Shown piece after piece: positions 27,001 to 33,933 of a stretch of DNA of 64,000 nucleotides (position 1 is its first letter; each line of letters begins with the position of its first letter). Origin of the DNA: Pedobacter nanyangensis (GTDB lineage: Bacteria; Bacteroidota; Bacteroidia; Sphingobacteriales; Sphingobacteriaceae); assembly GCF_003313505.1 (NCBI RefSeq), contig NZ_QMHO01000001.1, positions 248,001 through 312,000 of the forward strand. Direction: 5' to 3'. A model generated the notes under the pieces. That model saw only the letters and a program-made list of their open reading frames with translations. It made no database searches and was not told the DNA's origin. The position numbers and the translations under genes are program-made.

Positions 27001-27315
27001 GTAATCATGTAAAATCCTACGATAAACCTTATCTGCCTTTAGTTTTAATGTTTCCGCATTCAAATCAGGATGTGCCGCCAATACAATGGCTCTGTAATCC
27101 TCAATTTTTTTGGAAGTATTGCCTTCCGCAAAACCTTTAAGCACTTCCAAAATACGGGTTTTCATTTCTTCGGTGGCTTTGTTGGTAAAGGTTACCGCTA
27201 ATATTTCCCGATATTTATTATCGCCACTAAAAAGCAAGGTAAGGTAATGTGCTGCTAAACTAAAAGTTTTGCCTGAGCCCGCCGATGCCTGAAGTATTTT
27301 GAGTGGTTTTTGCAT
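24070..27315 (-). CDS. AddA-like UvrD-family helicase/nuclease
   Basis: The 1081-residue protein is the helicase-nuclease subunit of AddAB, which resects double-strand breaks for RecA loading. Helicase motifs in order: Walker A ASAGSGKTFSLAAHYL near residue 10, LAVTFTNKATEEMK (Ia), FLFDEFQDTSVNQW (Walker B), VGDTKQSIYRWRNGDW (III), VQIVTIHKSKGLAFRAVF (V) and NMLYVATTRSKDYLYL (VI). The C-terminal end holds the nuclease core HRPDRILIDDEGVAILDYKF. Start is ATG at 27315. Confidence 0.95.
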   Translation of the reverse strand: MQKPLKILQASAGSGKTFSLAAHYLTLLFSGDNKYREILAVTFTNKATEEMKTRILEVLKGFAEGNTSKKIEDYRAIVLAAHPDLNAETLKLKADKVYRRILHDYSRFAVSTIDGFVQKVIRGFAFELGLNADYTLEMNYDKVKNELVEKLDESLNHNQQLLQWIIDLALERIGDNKSWNYKAELMNLISEVFKDSYEVFEIAINSLGLANLDELFKKYISVTKSQIQSFQDRLKELGATAWQLLENHGVSADQLKGKSRNGLLKILNIARGDFSKLDAVFKLIDTPDEWFQKGVDLPQFYQALNEQMTAIKAYYDANLATYSLSIAFNKNLYYLRLMQEVAMLLSNYRNENDNLLISDAQKLITGITDDAGENPSFIWEKVGSKYRNFLFDEFQDTSVNQWKSFRSILSNAIASPSQKHIDNLIVGDTKQSIYRWRNGDWNILHQQVKNEIGAANVLDDHLEENYRSTENIISFNNYLYQALPLVVQNKLNENVTEKSDELLQWWDENGYSDIVTSVYAKAKQNLSPFTKAGGTIKVKRFGKDDVSEEIERFSETVYREIALQDVIEEIKFLKTEKAYQEKDMAILVRSNMEAMLCVTRLMEHNIPVLSGEALMVANNSAVQLIVNTLKVLVGIDSQTALYKANCISLYHRLQQKTIEPSAYLALTGKSLSSLSSLLPKSLCENWQSWMQLPLIELVENLIGAYGLPKLKQHIPYLLAFRDLVANAMRLGEKGIVNFLTWWDEDGVRQSLPSPDEANAVQIVTIHKSKGLAFRAVFVPFCNWELKTKANSIFWVSAEDTIYKELGGIPLKFAEELSNSTVAKAYYKELLDSNLDALNMLYVATTRSKDYLYLSVMEKKDASNISSVGDALAQVVGQLSSVDDDGFDATNRYEIIDHVLEKPEVNESNGFELEEYPTTNRLSALYVPSQDKHLQHVLNIEQSGRLGSIKHEVLANAANQKEVQSYLDELLLSGVIAEQEVETLHEEVMEVLNHPELKAIFDKSTESIIEKNIIDANGKLHRPDRILIDDEGVAILDYKFTLEQSDQHIEQILNYKDLLLQMGFQKVKTYLFYAVTKELKEV

Positions 27316-27376
27316 TTATATACCTTAAATACCCCGATCTTTAACTCTTCTACAAAAGGCAGAATAGCACAATCCT

Positions 27377-27417
27377 AAATTCCCCTCTATTAGAGGGGTG
27401 CTCAACGGGCGGGGTGT
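27377..27417 (+). repeat. Left copy of an inverted repeat framing the DUF559 gene
   Basis: A 41-bp unit that begins AAATTCCCCTCTATTAGAGG and ends GGGCGGGGTGT. It contains its own hairpin (CCCCTCT/AGAGGGG). The reverse complement of the unit, with only a few mismatches, lies at 27922-27961 on the other side of the DUF559 gene. Confidence 0.85.
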
Positions 27418-27425
27418 ATTATTAT

Positions 27426-27839
27426 TTATTTTATACCGTAATTTTCGATGATGTAATTCTCCAATCCAGTCATCACAAATTCCATATTTTTCAGCACATC
27501 TACAACTGTTATTCGATAAACTTTTAAACCTAAAGAGATTAAATATTTCTCTCTGCGTTCATCATAATCCCCATCAAAATCATGACTGGCACCATCAATT
27601 GCTATCACCAAACCCAATTGTTTGATATAAAAATCTACAATGTAATTTCCTATAATGCGCTGTCGATCAAAATCTAGCTGGTGAAAACGTCCATTTGTGA
27701 CCTGCATCCAAAAGAGCACTTCGGGCAAATTTTGGGCATAACGTAAGGCTTTTGCTCGTTCTATAAACTTAGGATTATAAGGAAGGCTTGTTTTAGGGCA
27801 TGGTGTAATTGCTATGCCATCGATGGTGATAGGTTTCAT
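27426..27839 (-). CDS. DUF559 endonuclease-like protein inside inverted repeats
   Basis: The 137-residue protein is a DUF559 member, a PD-(D/E)XK fold related to very-short-patch-repair endonucleases. AKALRYAQNLPEVLFWMQV leads into the core RIIGNYIVDFYIKQLGLVIA followed by IDGASHDFDGDYDERREKYL, with the acidic D..D/E residues in place. The C-terminal LGLKVYRITVVDVLKNM also fits the family. I chose the ATG at 27839: an earlier start at 27941 would run into the right inverted repeat. The gene sits 8 nt from the left repeat and 82 nt from the right one. Confidence 0.88.
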   Translation of the reverse strand: MKPITIDGIAITPCPKTSLPYNPKFIERAKALRYAQNLPEVLFWMQVTNGRFHQLDFDRQRIIGNYIVDFYIKQLGLVIAIDGASHDFDGDYDERREKYLISLGLKVYRITVVDVLKNMEFVMTGLENYIIENYGIK

Positions 27840-27921
27840 ATTGGTAGGTTTACTTAAAGCTACCAATATTCTCAATAAACTAAAAAACGGACATTTATTT
27901 TGTTGAATACACATTAACAAA

Positions 27922-27961
27922 ACACCCCGCCCGTCGGGCACCCTCTAAAAGAGGGGAATTT
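27922..27961 (-). repeat. Right copy of the inverted repeat framing the DUF559 gene
   Basis: A 40-bp unit beginning ACACCCCGCCCGTCGGGCAC and ending AGAGGGGAATTT. Read in reverse complement it matches 27377-27417 almost base for base. It contains two small stems, GCCCG/CGGGC and CCCTCT/AGAGGG, so each copy can fold as a REP-like double hairpin. Confidence 0.85.
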
Positions 27962-27988
27962 GGACAGTGGGCTTATTTCTATACTACT

Positions 27989-28459
27989 TTATTGAAAAGA
28001 CTTCGGTTGGTCTTCCCTTCGCCACTCGGCCCAAGAGGTTGGCGTTTCACACAATCGCACGGTTTGTAAGGTAAAACCAATGCTTTCTAAAATTGGCAAG
28101 AGCGTAAATTTGATACTGATCAGCATGTTCTCACAAGTGGGCTGAAAGGAAACAAAATGTACTTTTTCGGAAATGGCGTAACAGCTTGCACGCAGCGAAG
28201 CGGGAACTGCTTCGTTGAGTACCAATGCATGGTCGTATTTATCAATCACATGGTCGGCAACAATCTTTTTAAGTTGGCCAAAATCGATAAGCATGCCACA
28301 CTTTGCATTTTGCGGGTCTTGGTTGGCGTAGCCGGATACGGTTACCTGTAAACGATAGGTATGCCCATGAATATTTTTGCAAGGGCCATCGTAATTGAAA
28401 AGGGCATGTGCCATATCAAAAGTAAATTCCTTTGTAACTCTGATCATCTGATTTTGCAT
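27989..28459 (-). CDS. queD: 6-carboxytetrahydropterin synthase (QueD/PTPS family)
   Basis: The 156-residue protein converts dihydroneopterin triphosphate to 6-carboxy-tetrahydropterin, the second step of queuosine/deazapurine synthesis. It shows FDMAHALFNYDGPCKNIHGHTYRLQVTV with the zinc His residues, MLIDFGQLKKIV, LDHxLxLN-type DKYDHALVLNEAV, and TCENML...VRLCETPTSWAEW near the end, where the Glu and the CET motif match the family. The ATG at 28447 (Met 5) is an equally good start. No other que gene is adjacent. Confidence 0.93.
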   Translation of the reverse strand: MQNQMIRVTKEFTFDMAHALFNYDGPCKNIHGHTYRLQVTVSGYANQDPQNAKCGMLIDFGQLKKIVADHVIDKYDHALVLNEAVPASLRASCYAISEKVHFVSFQPTCENMLISIKFTLLPILESIGFTLQTVRLCETPTSWAEWRREDQPKSFQ

Positions 28460-28535
28460 GCAACCAAGTTACTGCAAGCAGCTTGATGGAAAAATGAGCA
28501 GCATCAGATATAAAAGTTATTTAACGCAAAGCGGA

Positions 28536-29339
28536 TTAGGATTTCTTCTGAGCCGCCTTCTTGCTTTTGGCAATTGATTTTTTGCTGATCCGTTCCGGGC
28601 GCTTTTCAATATCCACTTTATAGCCTAACAAATCCCTGATTACTACCGAAGCGCAAACGCCTCCAAAAGCCGCTGGCAAATAAGAGATCGTGCCATAAGC
28701 AGATCGTTTAAAGTTTGAACCATCGGTCATGATGAGCGATTCCTTCATCACTTCCTCGATAGAAAAAACGGCCTTTATGGTGCTTGCATTACCCAATTTT
28801 TTCAATCGCTTGCGTACATACTGCGCAAAAACACATTGATAGGTATCGGTTAGGTAGGTTACACGAAGCTTGGTAGGATCCAACTTTCCTCCGGCACCCA
28901 TTGAGCTTACAATAGGCAAGTTAAATTGCAAAGCAGTGGATAACAAAGTAACCTTGGGCGTAATGCTATCAATGCAATCCATCACATAATCGAATTTTGT
29001 GGCTAAAATTTCCCTACATTTTTGCGGGGTTAAAAAATCTTCTACCACATGCAGTTTCAATTCAGGATTGATGGCCAGCAAACGTTCTTTCATAATTTGA
29101 GCTTTGCCTACGCCGTGATTGGTGGCCAATGCTGGCAATTGCCTGTTCCTATTGCTGGGATCAACCACGTCGCCATCCACAATGGTCATTTCACCTACCC
29201 CGCTGCGGCAAATAAACTCTGCCGCGAAAGAACCCACACCCCCTAATCCTATTACCAAAACGTGCTTTTGCTGCAACAACGCTATTCCTTCATTGCCTAC
29301 CAATAAGGCCGAACGTGATAACCAAGCTAAATCAGACAT
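28536..29339 (-). CDS. tcdA: tRNA threonylcarbamoyladenosine dehydratase
   Basis: The 267-residue ThiF/E1-like protein cyclises the t6A modification of tRNA to ct6A using ATP. Features: VLVIGLGGVGSFAAEFICRSGVG (ATP-binding GxGGxG), VDGDVVDPSNRNRQLPA with the NRNRQ motif, FDYVMDCIDSITPK, SSMGAGGKLDPTKL, a candidate catalytic Cys in TDTYQCVFAQYVRK and SYLPAAFGGVCASVVIRDLLG near the end. The C-terminus is very lysine-rich. Starts at ATG 29339. Confidence 0.94.
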   Translation of the reverse strand: MSDLAWLSRSALLVGNEGIALLQQKHVLVIGLGGVGSFAAEFICRSGVGEMTIVDGDVVDPSNRNRQLPALATNHGVGKAQIMKERLLAINPELKLHVVEDFLTPQKCREILATKFDYVMDCIDSITPKVTLLSTALQFNLPIVSSMGAGGKLDPTKLRVTYLTDTYQCVFAQYVRKRLKKLGNASTIKAVFSIEEVMKESLIMTDGSNFKRSAYGTISYLPAAFGGVCASVVIRDLLGYKVDIEKRPERISKKSIAKSKKAAQKKS

Positions 29340-29437
29340 TTACTAAGTAAAATTTTTTAATGTTATGGGTTGGGAGTTACAGGTTATGGGATAAGCGCCC
29401 GTAAACTTATAACTCGTAACGGACAACCCAAAACTGT

Positions 29438-30097
29438 TTACAACAACCCTAGTTTTTTCCAATTTGCAAAAATAACATCTTTCAATTCATCAACGGATAT
29501 TTTCTTTATTTCTGCTACTCGGGCGTAAATCTCAACGATGTCGGCATTCGAATCATCTGTTTCTAGGAAGAAGGGCTGATCGATTTCCTTTAGCACGCTC
29601 GCGATTTCGTCGGATTTTAAAACGGCTGCTCCAAAGGACAAATAAAAACCTTGTGCCATCAGTTGTTGCGCCATTTCATGCTTTTTGCTGAAGCCATGAA
29701 TAATCATTGGCACTGTGGGTTTCAATTGCTTTTTTAGGGCAATAAGCTCATCAAATGCTTTTACGCAATGTAAAATTACCGGCTTTTTCAACTGCTGGGC
29801 CAAAAAAACTTGCGCCGCTAATATTTCCATCTGCTTAGTCATCTCTTCGCCTCTTAGCCTGTCCAAACCACATTCGCCAATCAGTTTTACATTAGCTTGC
29901 CTGGCTAGTACGTTCAAATATTTCATGTTTGTGGGAAGGTTTTCCAAATGAGCATACCAAGGGTGTATCCCTATGGAAATTGGCTTGGTTTTGGGCATGG
30001 CCAAAAACGTACCCTCGGTTAAGGAAAGGCTTTGAACGGCAACAACTCCATCTTGTTGTTTTGCCTGGTGGGTATGGATGTTTAGAAAGGGAACCAT
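29438..30097 (-). CDS. TatD family metal-dependent hydrolase
   Basis: The 219-residue protein is a compact TatD-type DNase/phosphoesterase. Metal ligands are visible in FLNIHTHQ (HxH), GIHPWYAH, LIGECGLDRL, VILHCVKAFDE, IHGFSKKHEMA and FLETDDSNADI. TatD proteins act as 3'-5' exonucleases in DNA repair or quality control. It is shorter than typical TatD (about 255 residues), as usual for the Bacteroidota subgroup that lacks some helices. It is upstream of tcdA on the same strand, 98 nt away. Confidence 0.92.
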   Translation of the reverse strand: MVPFLNIHTHQAKQQDGVVAVQSLSLTEGTFLAMPKTKPISIGIHPWYAHLENLPTNMKYLNVLARQANVKLIGECGLDRLRGEEMTKQMEILAAQVFLAQQLKKPVILHCVKAFDELIALKKQLKPTVPMIIHGFSKKHEMAQQLMAQGFYLSFGAAVLKSDEIASVLKEIDQPFFLETDDSNADIVEIYARVAEIKKISVDELKDVIFANWKKLGLL

Positions 30098-30171
30098 TGA
30101 TGGTATAAAAATACGGAAATAGCTTTAGAAAAAATTTACTATACAAAAACAGTAGTCGATCTTAATTGATC

Positions 30172-30179
30172 TATATTTG
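30172..30179 (+). promoter_or_regulatory. -7 box of the thioredoxin-like gene promoter
   Basis: TATATTTG matches the Bacteroidota -7 consensus exactly and lies 31 nt before the ATG at 30211. No clear -33 TTG is present at the usual distance. Confidence 0.5.
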
Positions 30180-30210
30180 CATCATTATCAACTGTCTAAT
30201 TATTTACAAA

Positions 30211-30705
30211 ATGAAAAAACTGTTATTTTTTTGGCTAGCCTTGGGCTTAGGATTTTCTAGTTTTGGGCAATCGGCTACGGAAGGTGCTAAAATTTATAAT
30301 CCTGCCGCAAATGCACAAGCCGATATCAATGCTGCGGTAGCCAAAGCCAAAAAAGAAGACAAACACGTTTTTGTACAGGTTGGCGGAAATTGGTGCGTTT
30401 GGTGCATTCGTTTCCATAACCTTGTAGAGGAAACGCCCGAGCTTAAACATTACCTGAACACCAATTTTGAAACGGTAAAAGTTAATTACAGCCCCGAAAA
30501 TAAAAATGATGCGGTGCTGAAAAAGCTAAAAAACCCCGGGCGTTTTGGCTTTCCGGTATTTCTGATCCTGGATGGCAATGGCGAGGTTATCCATATCCAA
30601 AATTCGGCTTACCTGGAAGAAGGAAAGGGACACAGTGTAAAACTGATTATGGATTTCCTGAAAAACTGGACCTACAAAGCGGTTAATCCAGCTACAACGA
30701 AATAA
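30211..30705 (+). CDS. Periplasmic thioredoxin-like protein
   Basis: The 164-residue protein has a signal peptide (MKKLLFFWLALGLGFSSFGQ) and a thioredoxin fold with the redox motif WCVWCIRF near residue 65 in VQVGGNWCVWCIRFHNL, followed by FGFPVFLILDGNGEVI with the cis-Pro. It resembles DUF255/thioredoxin-7 proteins that keep periplasmic thiols reduced or act in protein folding. I set the start at the ATG at 30211, after a -7 box, instead of an upstream ATG at 30166 that would precede the promoter. Confidence 0.92.
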   Translation: MKKLLFFWLALGLGFSSFGQSATEGAKIYNPAANAQADINAAVAKAKKEDKHVFVQVGGNWCVWCIRFHNLVEETPELKHYLNTNFETVKVNYSPENKNDAVLKKLKNPGRFGFPVFLILDGNGEVIHIQNSAYLEEGKGHSVKLIMDFLKNWTYKAVNPATTK

Positions 30706-30711
30706 AATTTT

Positions 30712-30744
30712 AATCCCGTTCCTTATGAGCGGGATTTTTTTTTT
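30712..30744 (+). terminator. Intrinsic terminator of the thioredoxin-like gene
   Basis: AATCCCG (30712-30718) pairs with CGGGATT (30730-30736), followed by a run of T to 30744. It begins 7 nt after the stop codon. Confidence 0.88.
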
Positions 30745-30926
30745 GAAAAATAATGTCAGTCCTTCGGATTTGGGTTATAACCCCAAAGGGGTGGAACAAT
30801 TATAACAGCCAAGTCACACGGCCAGCAGCCCCGAAGGTGGTGACATCGGGGAAACTTTGGCCTATCTCTGATGTTTGCCAAAGGATGGAAACCGACAGCT
30901 ACCTTTTATTGCAGCAAATTTAGTAA
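30745..30926 (-). repeat. Hairpin-rich intergenic sequence, probably part of a dispersed element
   Basis: No protein is encoded. Three consecutive stems are visible: GGGTTATAACCC with the adjacent CCCC/GGGG pair (about 30773-30792), CCCCGA with TCGGGG (30829-30851), and CTTTGGC with GCCAAAG (30855-30883). The composition is unlike the AT-rich intergenic average and the text has the feel of a recurrent Bacteroidota intergenic element. It is contiguous with the ncRNA candidate at 30927-31010 and could be its 3' extension on the minus strand. Confidence 0.45.
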
Positions 30927-31010
30927 AATAGCCCCGATTGAACGGAAAGCCCGTAAACACCCGCCAATTGGCGGTGTGTGCGGACTTGAAGTGAAAGCGG
31001 GACTGCCGAT
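30927..31010 (-). ncRNA. Structured non-coding RNA candidate (Flavo-1-like)
   Basis: On the minus strand three nested stems form: AGTCCCG with CGGGGCT (outer), AAGTCCG with CGGGCTT (middle) and a long central hairpin around CCGCCAATTGGCGG (about 30957-30977). The outer and middle stems contain U-G wobbles on the minus strand but A-C mismatches on the plus strand, which fixes the transcribed strand as minus. The AGTCCCGC...CGGGGCTA frame resembles a recurrent intergenic motif of Bacteroidota that I connect with the Flavo-1 RNA family; that name is from memory and needs a covariance search. Confidence 0.55.
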
Positions 31011-31036
31011 CATCGTAGCTGGGACACTGCGCTTCC

Positions 31037-31070
31037 ACAAAAAAAGCGCCCAGTTATGCACTGGACGCTT
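31037..31070 (-). terminator. Intrinsic terminator of the GH3 gene
   Basis: AAGCGCCCAGT (31044-31054) pairs with ACTGGACGCTT (31060-31070), with one mismatch, and is followed on the minus strand by a run of T. It lies 19 nt after the stop codon at 31089. Confidence 0.82.
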
Positions 31071-31088
31071 TCCATTTAACGGCAAGTG

Positions 31089-32795
31089 CTACAAACCGTC
31101 GCCGTATTTAAACATGGCATTAACCGTTACGGGTAATTTGCCGGTTGGCATTAATTTTTTATTGAACACTGCGGCTGCGGCCTTTTGCATAAAGTCTTCT
31201 TTTTGGTAGGCTACCACAATGGACCTGGCCATTTCAATTCCTGGCAAATTGGCCAGGTTGTAAGGGTTGGCAAAAAAGGCCACCATCGCATTTCTAGCAG
31301 ACAGGGAAGTAATTAAGTCCTTTACCTCTTTGTTTAATGGGATGTTATTTCCCGGGCGTGTTCTGGTGTCTACAATAGCCAATACAATCTGGTCGTCGTC
31401 TTTGATTTGTTTCAAGATATTGGCAATGGCCGCGGCGTTGGCGTTTTTATCTACATTAAAAGCAATTGCGTTTTTATAAACGCTTGTCATTTCGGTTTGG
31501 AACAGGGTAGCTTGCGGAGTTCCCACATTTACAATTACGGTTCTTTTGTTAGGGGTTAAACTGGCCAATCCTTCGCGGCTTTTCAAAAGGGTAATACTGG
31601 CGTCGGCTAATTGTTGTACCAGGGCTATGCTTTCTGGGCGATTAACGTCTGCGGGAATATTGTTTTCGTCGATATGAGGTTTGGAGGTCAAGCCTGCCCA
31701 ATATTTTGCGGTCAGCACTTTTTTGACGCTCTCATCAATGCGTTCCATGGTGATACGCTCATCTTTAATGGCCTGCTTTACTTTTTTTACGGCTTGTTTG
31801 GTATTATGCGCCAACTCCAGGATATCGTTTCCGGCAATTAGTCCCATTACTTCGGCTTCGCCGTCTTTGTAGAACTTGGTTACGCCTTTCATGTCCATGG
31901 CATCGGAAATGATCAATCCTTTAAAGCCCAGCTCATTTTTCAGCAGTCCGGTAACAATGGGCTGCGACAGGGTAGAAGGCATGTTAGGGGTGGGATCCAA
32001 AGAAGGGATGTTCATGTGGGCAATCATTACACCTGCGGTACCTTGCTTAATGAGCTCTTTAAACGGGTAAAGCTCCAACGAATCAAGGCGTGTTTTGCTA
32101 AATTTAAGCTGGGGCAAATCATAGTGCGAATCTACATCAGTATCGCCGTGGCCCGGAAAGTGCTTGATGCTTACCAATAAACCACCTTCTTGCATTCCCT
32201 TTAAATAAGCTGCACTTTTTTCGGCTACGTTATATTTATTTTCCCCAAATGAGCGGAAGTTGATCACCGGATTTCGAGGGTTATTGTTCACATCTACATC
32301 TGGCGCCAAATTCATGTGCATGCCAATACGCTTAAAATCCTTGGCAACCTCTAAGCCCATTTTGTAAATAAGCTCCTTATTTTGTACGGCGCCTAAAGCC
32401 ATTTGGTAAGGATAGGAAATGGTGCTGTCCAAGCGCATACCCAACCCCCACTCGCCATCAGAAGCGATAAGCAAGGGCACTTTGGCTTTAGCTTGATATT
32501 TATTGGTTAAAACCGCCTGCCGTACGGGGCCACCTTGAAAAAACACTACGCCTCCCAACTTTTCTCTCTTGATTACTTTCCCCACAGAATCCTGATAGGC
32601 TTGACTCAGATTGGTATGCGCCCGCACAAAGAATAATTGCGCAATTTTTTGTTTTGTGCTCAATTTATTAAATACCGAGTCAACCCAATGCGGCTGTTGT
32701 TTAAGCAATTCCAGGTAAGACGGTTGTTGTGCGCCGGCCTGCCCTATGGAGAGTAAGGAGACTACACCGAGCGCATAAATAAGTTTTTTGTTCAT
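31089..32795 (-). CDS. Exported beta-N-acetylhexosaminidase-like glycoside hydrolase family 3
   Basis: The 568-residue protein has a signal peptide (MNKKLIYALGVVSLLSIGQA) and a GH3 TIM barrel with the NagZ signature KHFPGHGDTDVDSHYDLP near residue 210 (the flexible His loop of bacterial NagZ-type enzymes) and the nucleophile Asp in IISDAMDMKGV near 300. A C-terminal alpha/beta sandwich follows. It would cleave terminal GlcNAc from peptidoglycan fragments in the periplasm. Many Bacteroidota homologues carry a C-terminal beta-lactamase-type domain; this one does not. Start ATG 32795 was chosen over 32831 to expose the signal peptide. Confidence 0.92.
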   Translation of the reverse strand: MNKKLIYALGVVSLLSIGQAGAQQPSYLELLKQQPHWVDSVFNKLSTKQKIAQLFFVRAHTNLSQAYQDSVGKVIKREKLGGVVFFQGGPVRQAVLTNKYQAKAKVPLLIASDGEWGLGMRLDSTISYPYQMALGAVQNKELIYKMGLEVAKDFKRIGMHMNLAPDVDVNNNPRNPVINFRSFGENKYNVAEKSAAYLKGMQEGGLLVSIKHFPGHGDTDVDSHYDLPQLKFSKTRLDSLELYPFKELIKQGTAGVMIAHMNIPSLDPTPNMPSTLSQPIVTGLLKNELGFKGLIISDAMDMKGVTKFYKDGEAEVMGLIAGNDILELAHNTKQAVKKVKQAIKDERITMERIDESVKKVLTAKYWAGLTSKPHIDENNIPADVNRPESIALVQQLADASITLLKSREGLASLTPNKRTVIVNVGTPQATLFQTEMTSVYKNAIAFNVDKNANAAAIANILKQIKDDDQIVLAIVDTRTRPGNNIPLNKEVKDLITSLSARNAMVAFFANPYNLANLPGIEMARSIVVAYQKEDFMQKAAAAVFNKKLMPTGKLPVTVNAMFKYGDGL

Positions 32796-33170
32796 TTTTT
32801 GTGTTAAAATTTTGGTTGTTGGGTTCCGCAAATGCAGTTTCTTGCGGAAAATCCTTTAAAGATGCGGAAACAATTTCTTGTTGCCAATAAATTGCCCTAC
32901 ATTTTTACGGAGAGGTGTAAAAAATACACCCTGTTAGCTTATCGGCATGGCCATTGTATTAAATTTGATACACCTTTGCTTTGCCTTAAGCGCGACCGCA
33001 GCAAACGTTTAAAAATTTTTAAACGTTTAAAAATCTGTGGTTTAAATCGCTTTTTTAAAGAAAAAAACTTGCCCGCACATTAAGCCCGTGGTGCTTTTGG
33101 CACATTTATTTGATACCGTTTTGCGAAAGGCAAGAGAGCTCTTTCGTGAATTGAACTAAAATTAAAAGAA
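32796..33170. other. Divergent intergenic region with a 26-bp perfect palindrome
   Basis: These 375 bases separate the GH3 gene from the porin-like gene. An open frame at 32832-33083 has no family resemblance and starts inside the promoter region of the GH3 gene, so I do not call it. The notable element is the palindrome at 33003-33028. Confidence 0.5.
33003..33028. repeat. Perfect 26-bp palindrome, possible operator
   Basis: The half-site AAACGTTTAAAAA is followed immediately by its exact reverse complement. Each arm itself contains the self-complementary AAACGTTT, so the element can be read as two AAACGTTT sites with centres 18 bp apart. It lies between divergent genes; a dimeric or tetrameric regulator could bind it. 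The regulator is unknown. Confidence 0.6.
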
Positions 33171-33794
33171 ATGAAAAAGATAGTTATCCTGGTACTTGGC
33201 CTGTTTGTTACTGGCCTTACTGCAAACGCTCAGTCAACAGATAGTTTTATTCGGTTTGGTATTAAAGGTGGTGCCAGTTTTTCAAACATTATAAAAGATG
33301 ATGGCAACAACGATTTTAAAACTGATTATTTAGTAGGCTACCATGTAGGGGCAACCTTAGACATCAAATTATTGGAAAACTTGGCCTTTACGCCAGAGCT
33401 ATTGTACTCAACCAAAGGTTATAAATTAGAATCTGGCTTGGGTAAATTCACTCAAACTACCCACTTTATTGATGTGCCAATTTTGGCGAGCATTAAACTG
33501 GCCGAGGGCTTTAACGTGGTGGCGGGTCCACAGGTATCGTTCCTGCTTTCAACCAACAACAAGTTTGAAAACGGCTTTAGTTCTGCCGAGCAACAAATTG
33601 TAGAGGACGAATCTGACCGTTTTAAAAAGAGCTTATTGGGCGGTGTAATTGGTGCAAGGTTTGATTTGAGCAACAAGGTGGGCATTTACGGCCGTTACAG
33701 CTTGGATTTCCAAAAAAACAACGAAAACGGCTCTACGACTACGCCTGAGTTTAAAAACCAAGGTTTCCAAGTAGGTTTAGGAATAAAATTCTAA
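33171..33794 (+). CDS. Outer-membrane beta-barrel (PorT-like) protein
   Basis: The 207-residue protein has a signal peptide (KKIVILVLGLFVTGLTANAQ) and an eight-stranded barrel pattern: RFGIKGGASFSNI, VGYHVGATLDIKLLENLAFTPELLY, HFIDVPILASIKLAEGFNVVAGPQVSF, GGVIGARFDLSNKVGIYGRYSLDF and the C-terminal QGFQVGLGIKF. Such PorT/OmpA-type porin-family proteins are outer-membrane barrels of unknown cargo. It is a single gene with a terminator. Confidence 0.92.
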   Translation: MKKIVILVLGLFVTGLTANAQSTDSFIRFGIKGGASFSNIIKDDGNNDFKTDYLVGYHVGATLDIKLLENLAFTPELLYSTKGYKLESGLGKFTQTTHFIDVPILASIKLAEGFNVVAGPQVSFLLSTNNKFENGFSSAEQQIVEDESDRFKKSLLGGVIGARFDLSNKVGIYGRYSLDFQKNNENGSTTTPEFKNQGFQVGLGIKF

Positions 33795-33820
33795 TCGCCT
33801 AGCGATTTCTATATAAATCA

Positions 33821-33856
33821 AAAGCCCATTCTTTTGCTAAAAGGATGGGCTTTTTC
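33821..33856 (+). terminator. Intrinsic terminator of the barrel protein gene
   Basis: AAAGCCCAT (33821-33829) extended by TCTTTT pairs with AAAAGG and ATGGGCTTT on the far side of a 3-nt loop. A T-rich run follows. Confidence 0.85.
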
Positions 33857-33933
33857 TTTTTTTGAAAACCAAAGCACCTGGTTGCAGGTTATTTCTTTAA
33901 CCAAAGTTTTTAAACCCTTAAAACTTAGAGATC

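Noticed and set aside
30871..31209. 112-codon plus-strand frame covering the RNA motif and the end of the GH3 gene
   Set aside because: It runs across a terminator, the structured RNA and the antisense of a well-supported gene; the translation has no family-like composition.
32832..33083. 83-codon frame in the divergent GH3/barrel intergenic region
   Set aside because: It has no leader typical of this genome, ends in basic low-complexity sequence around the palindrome and resembles no protein I know.
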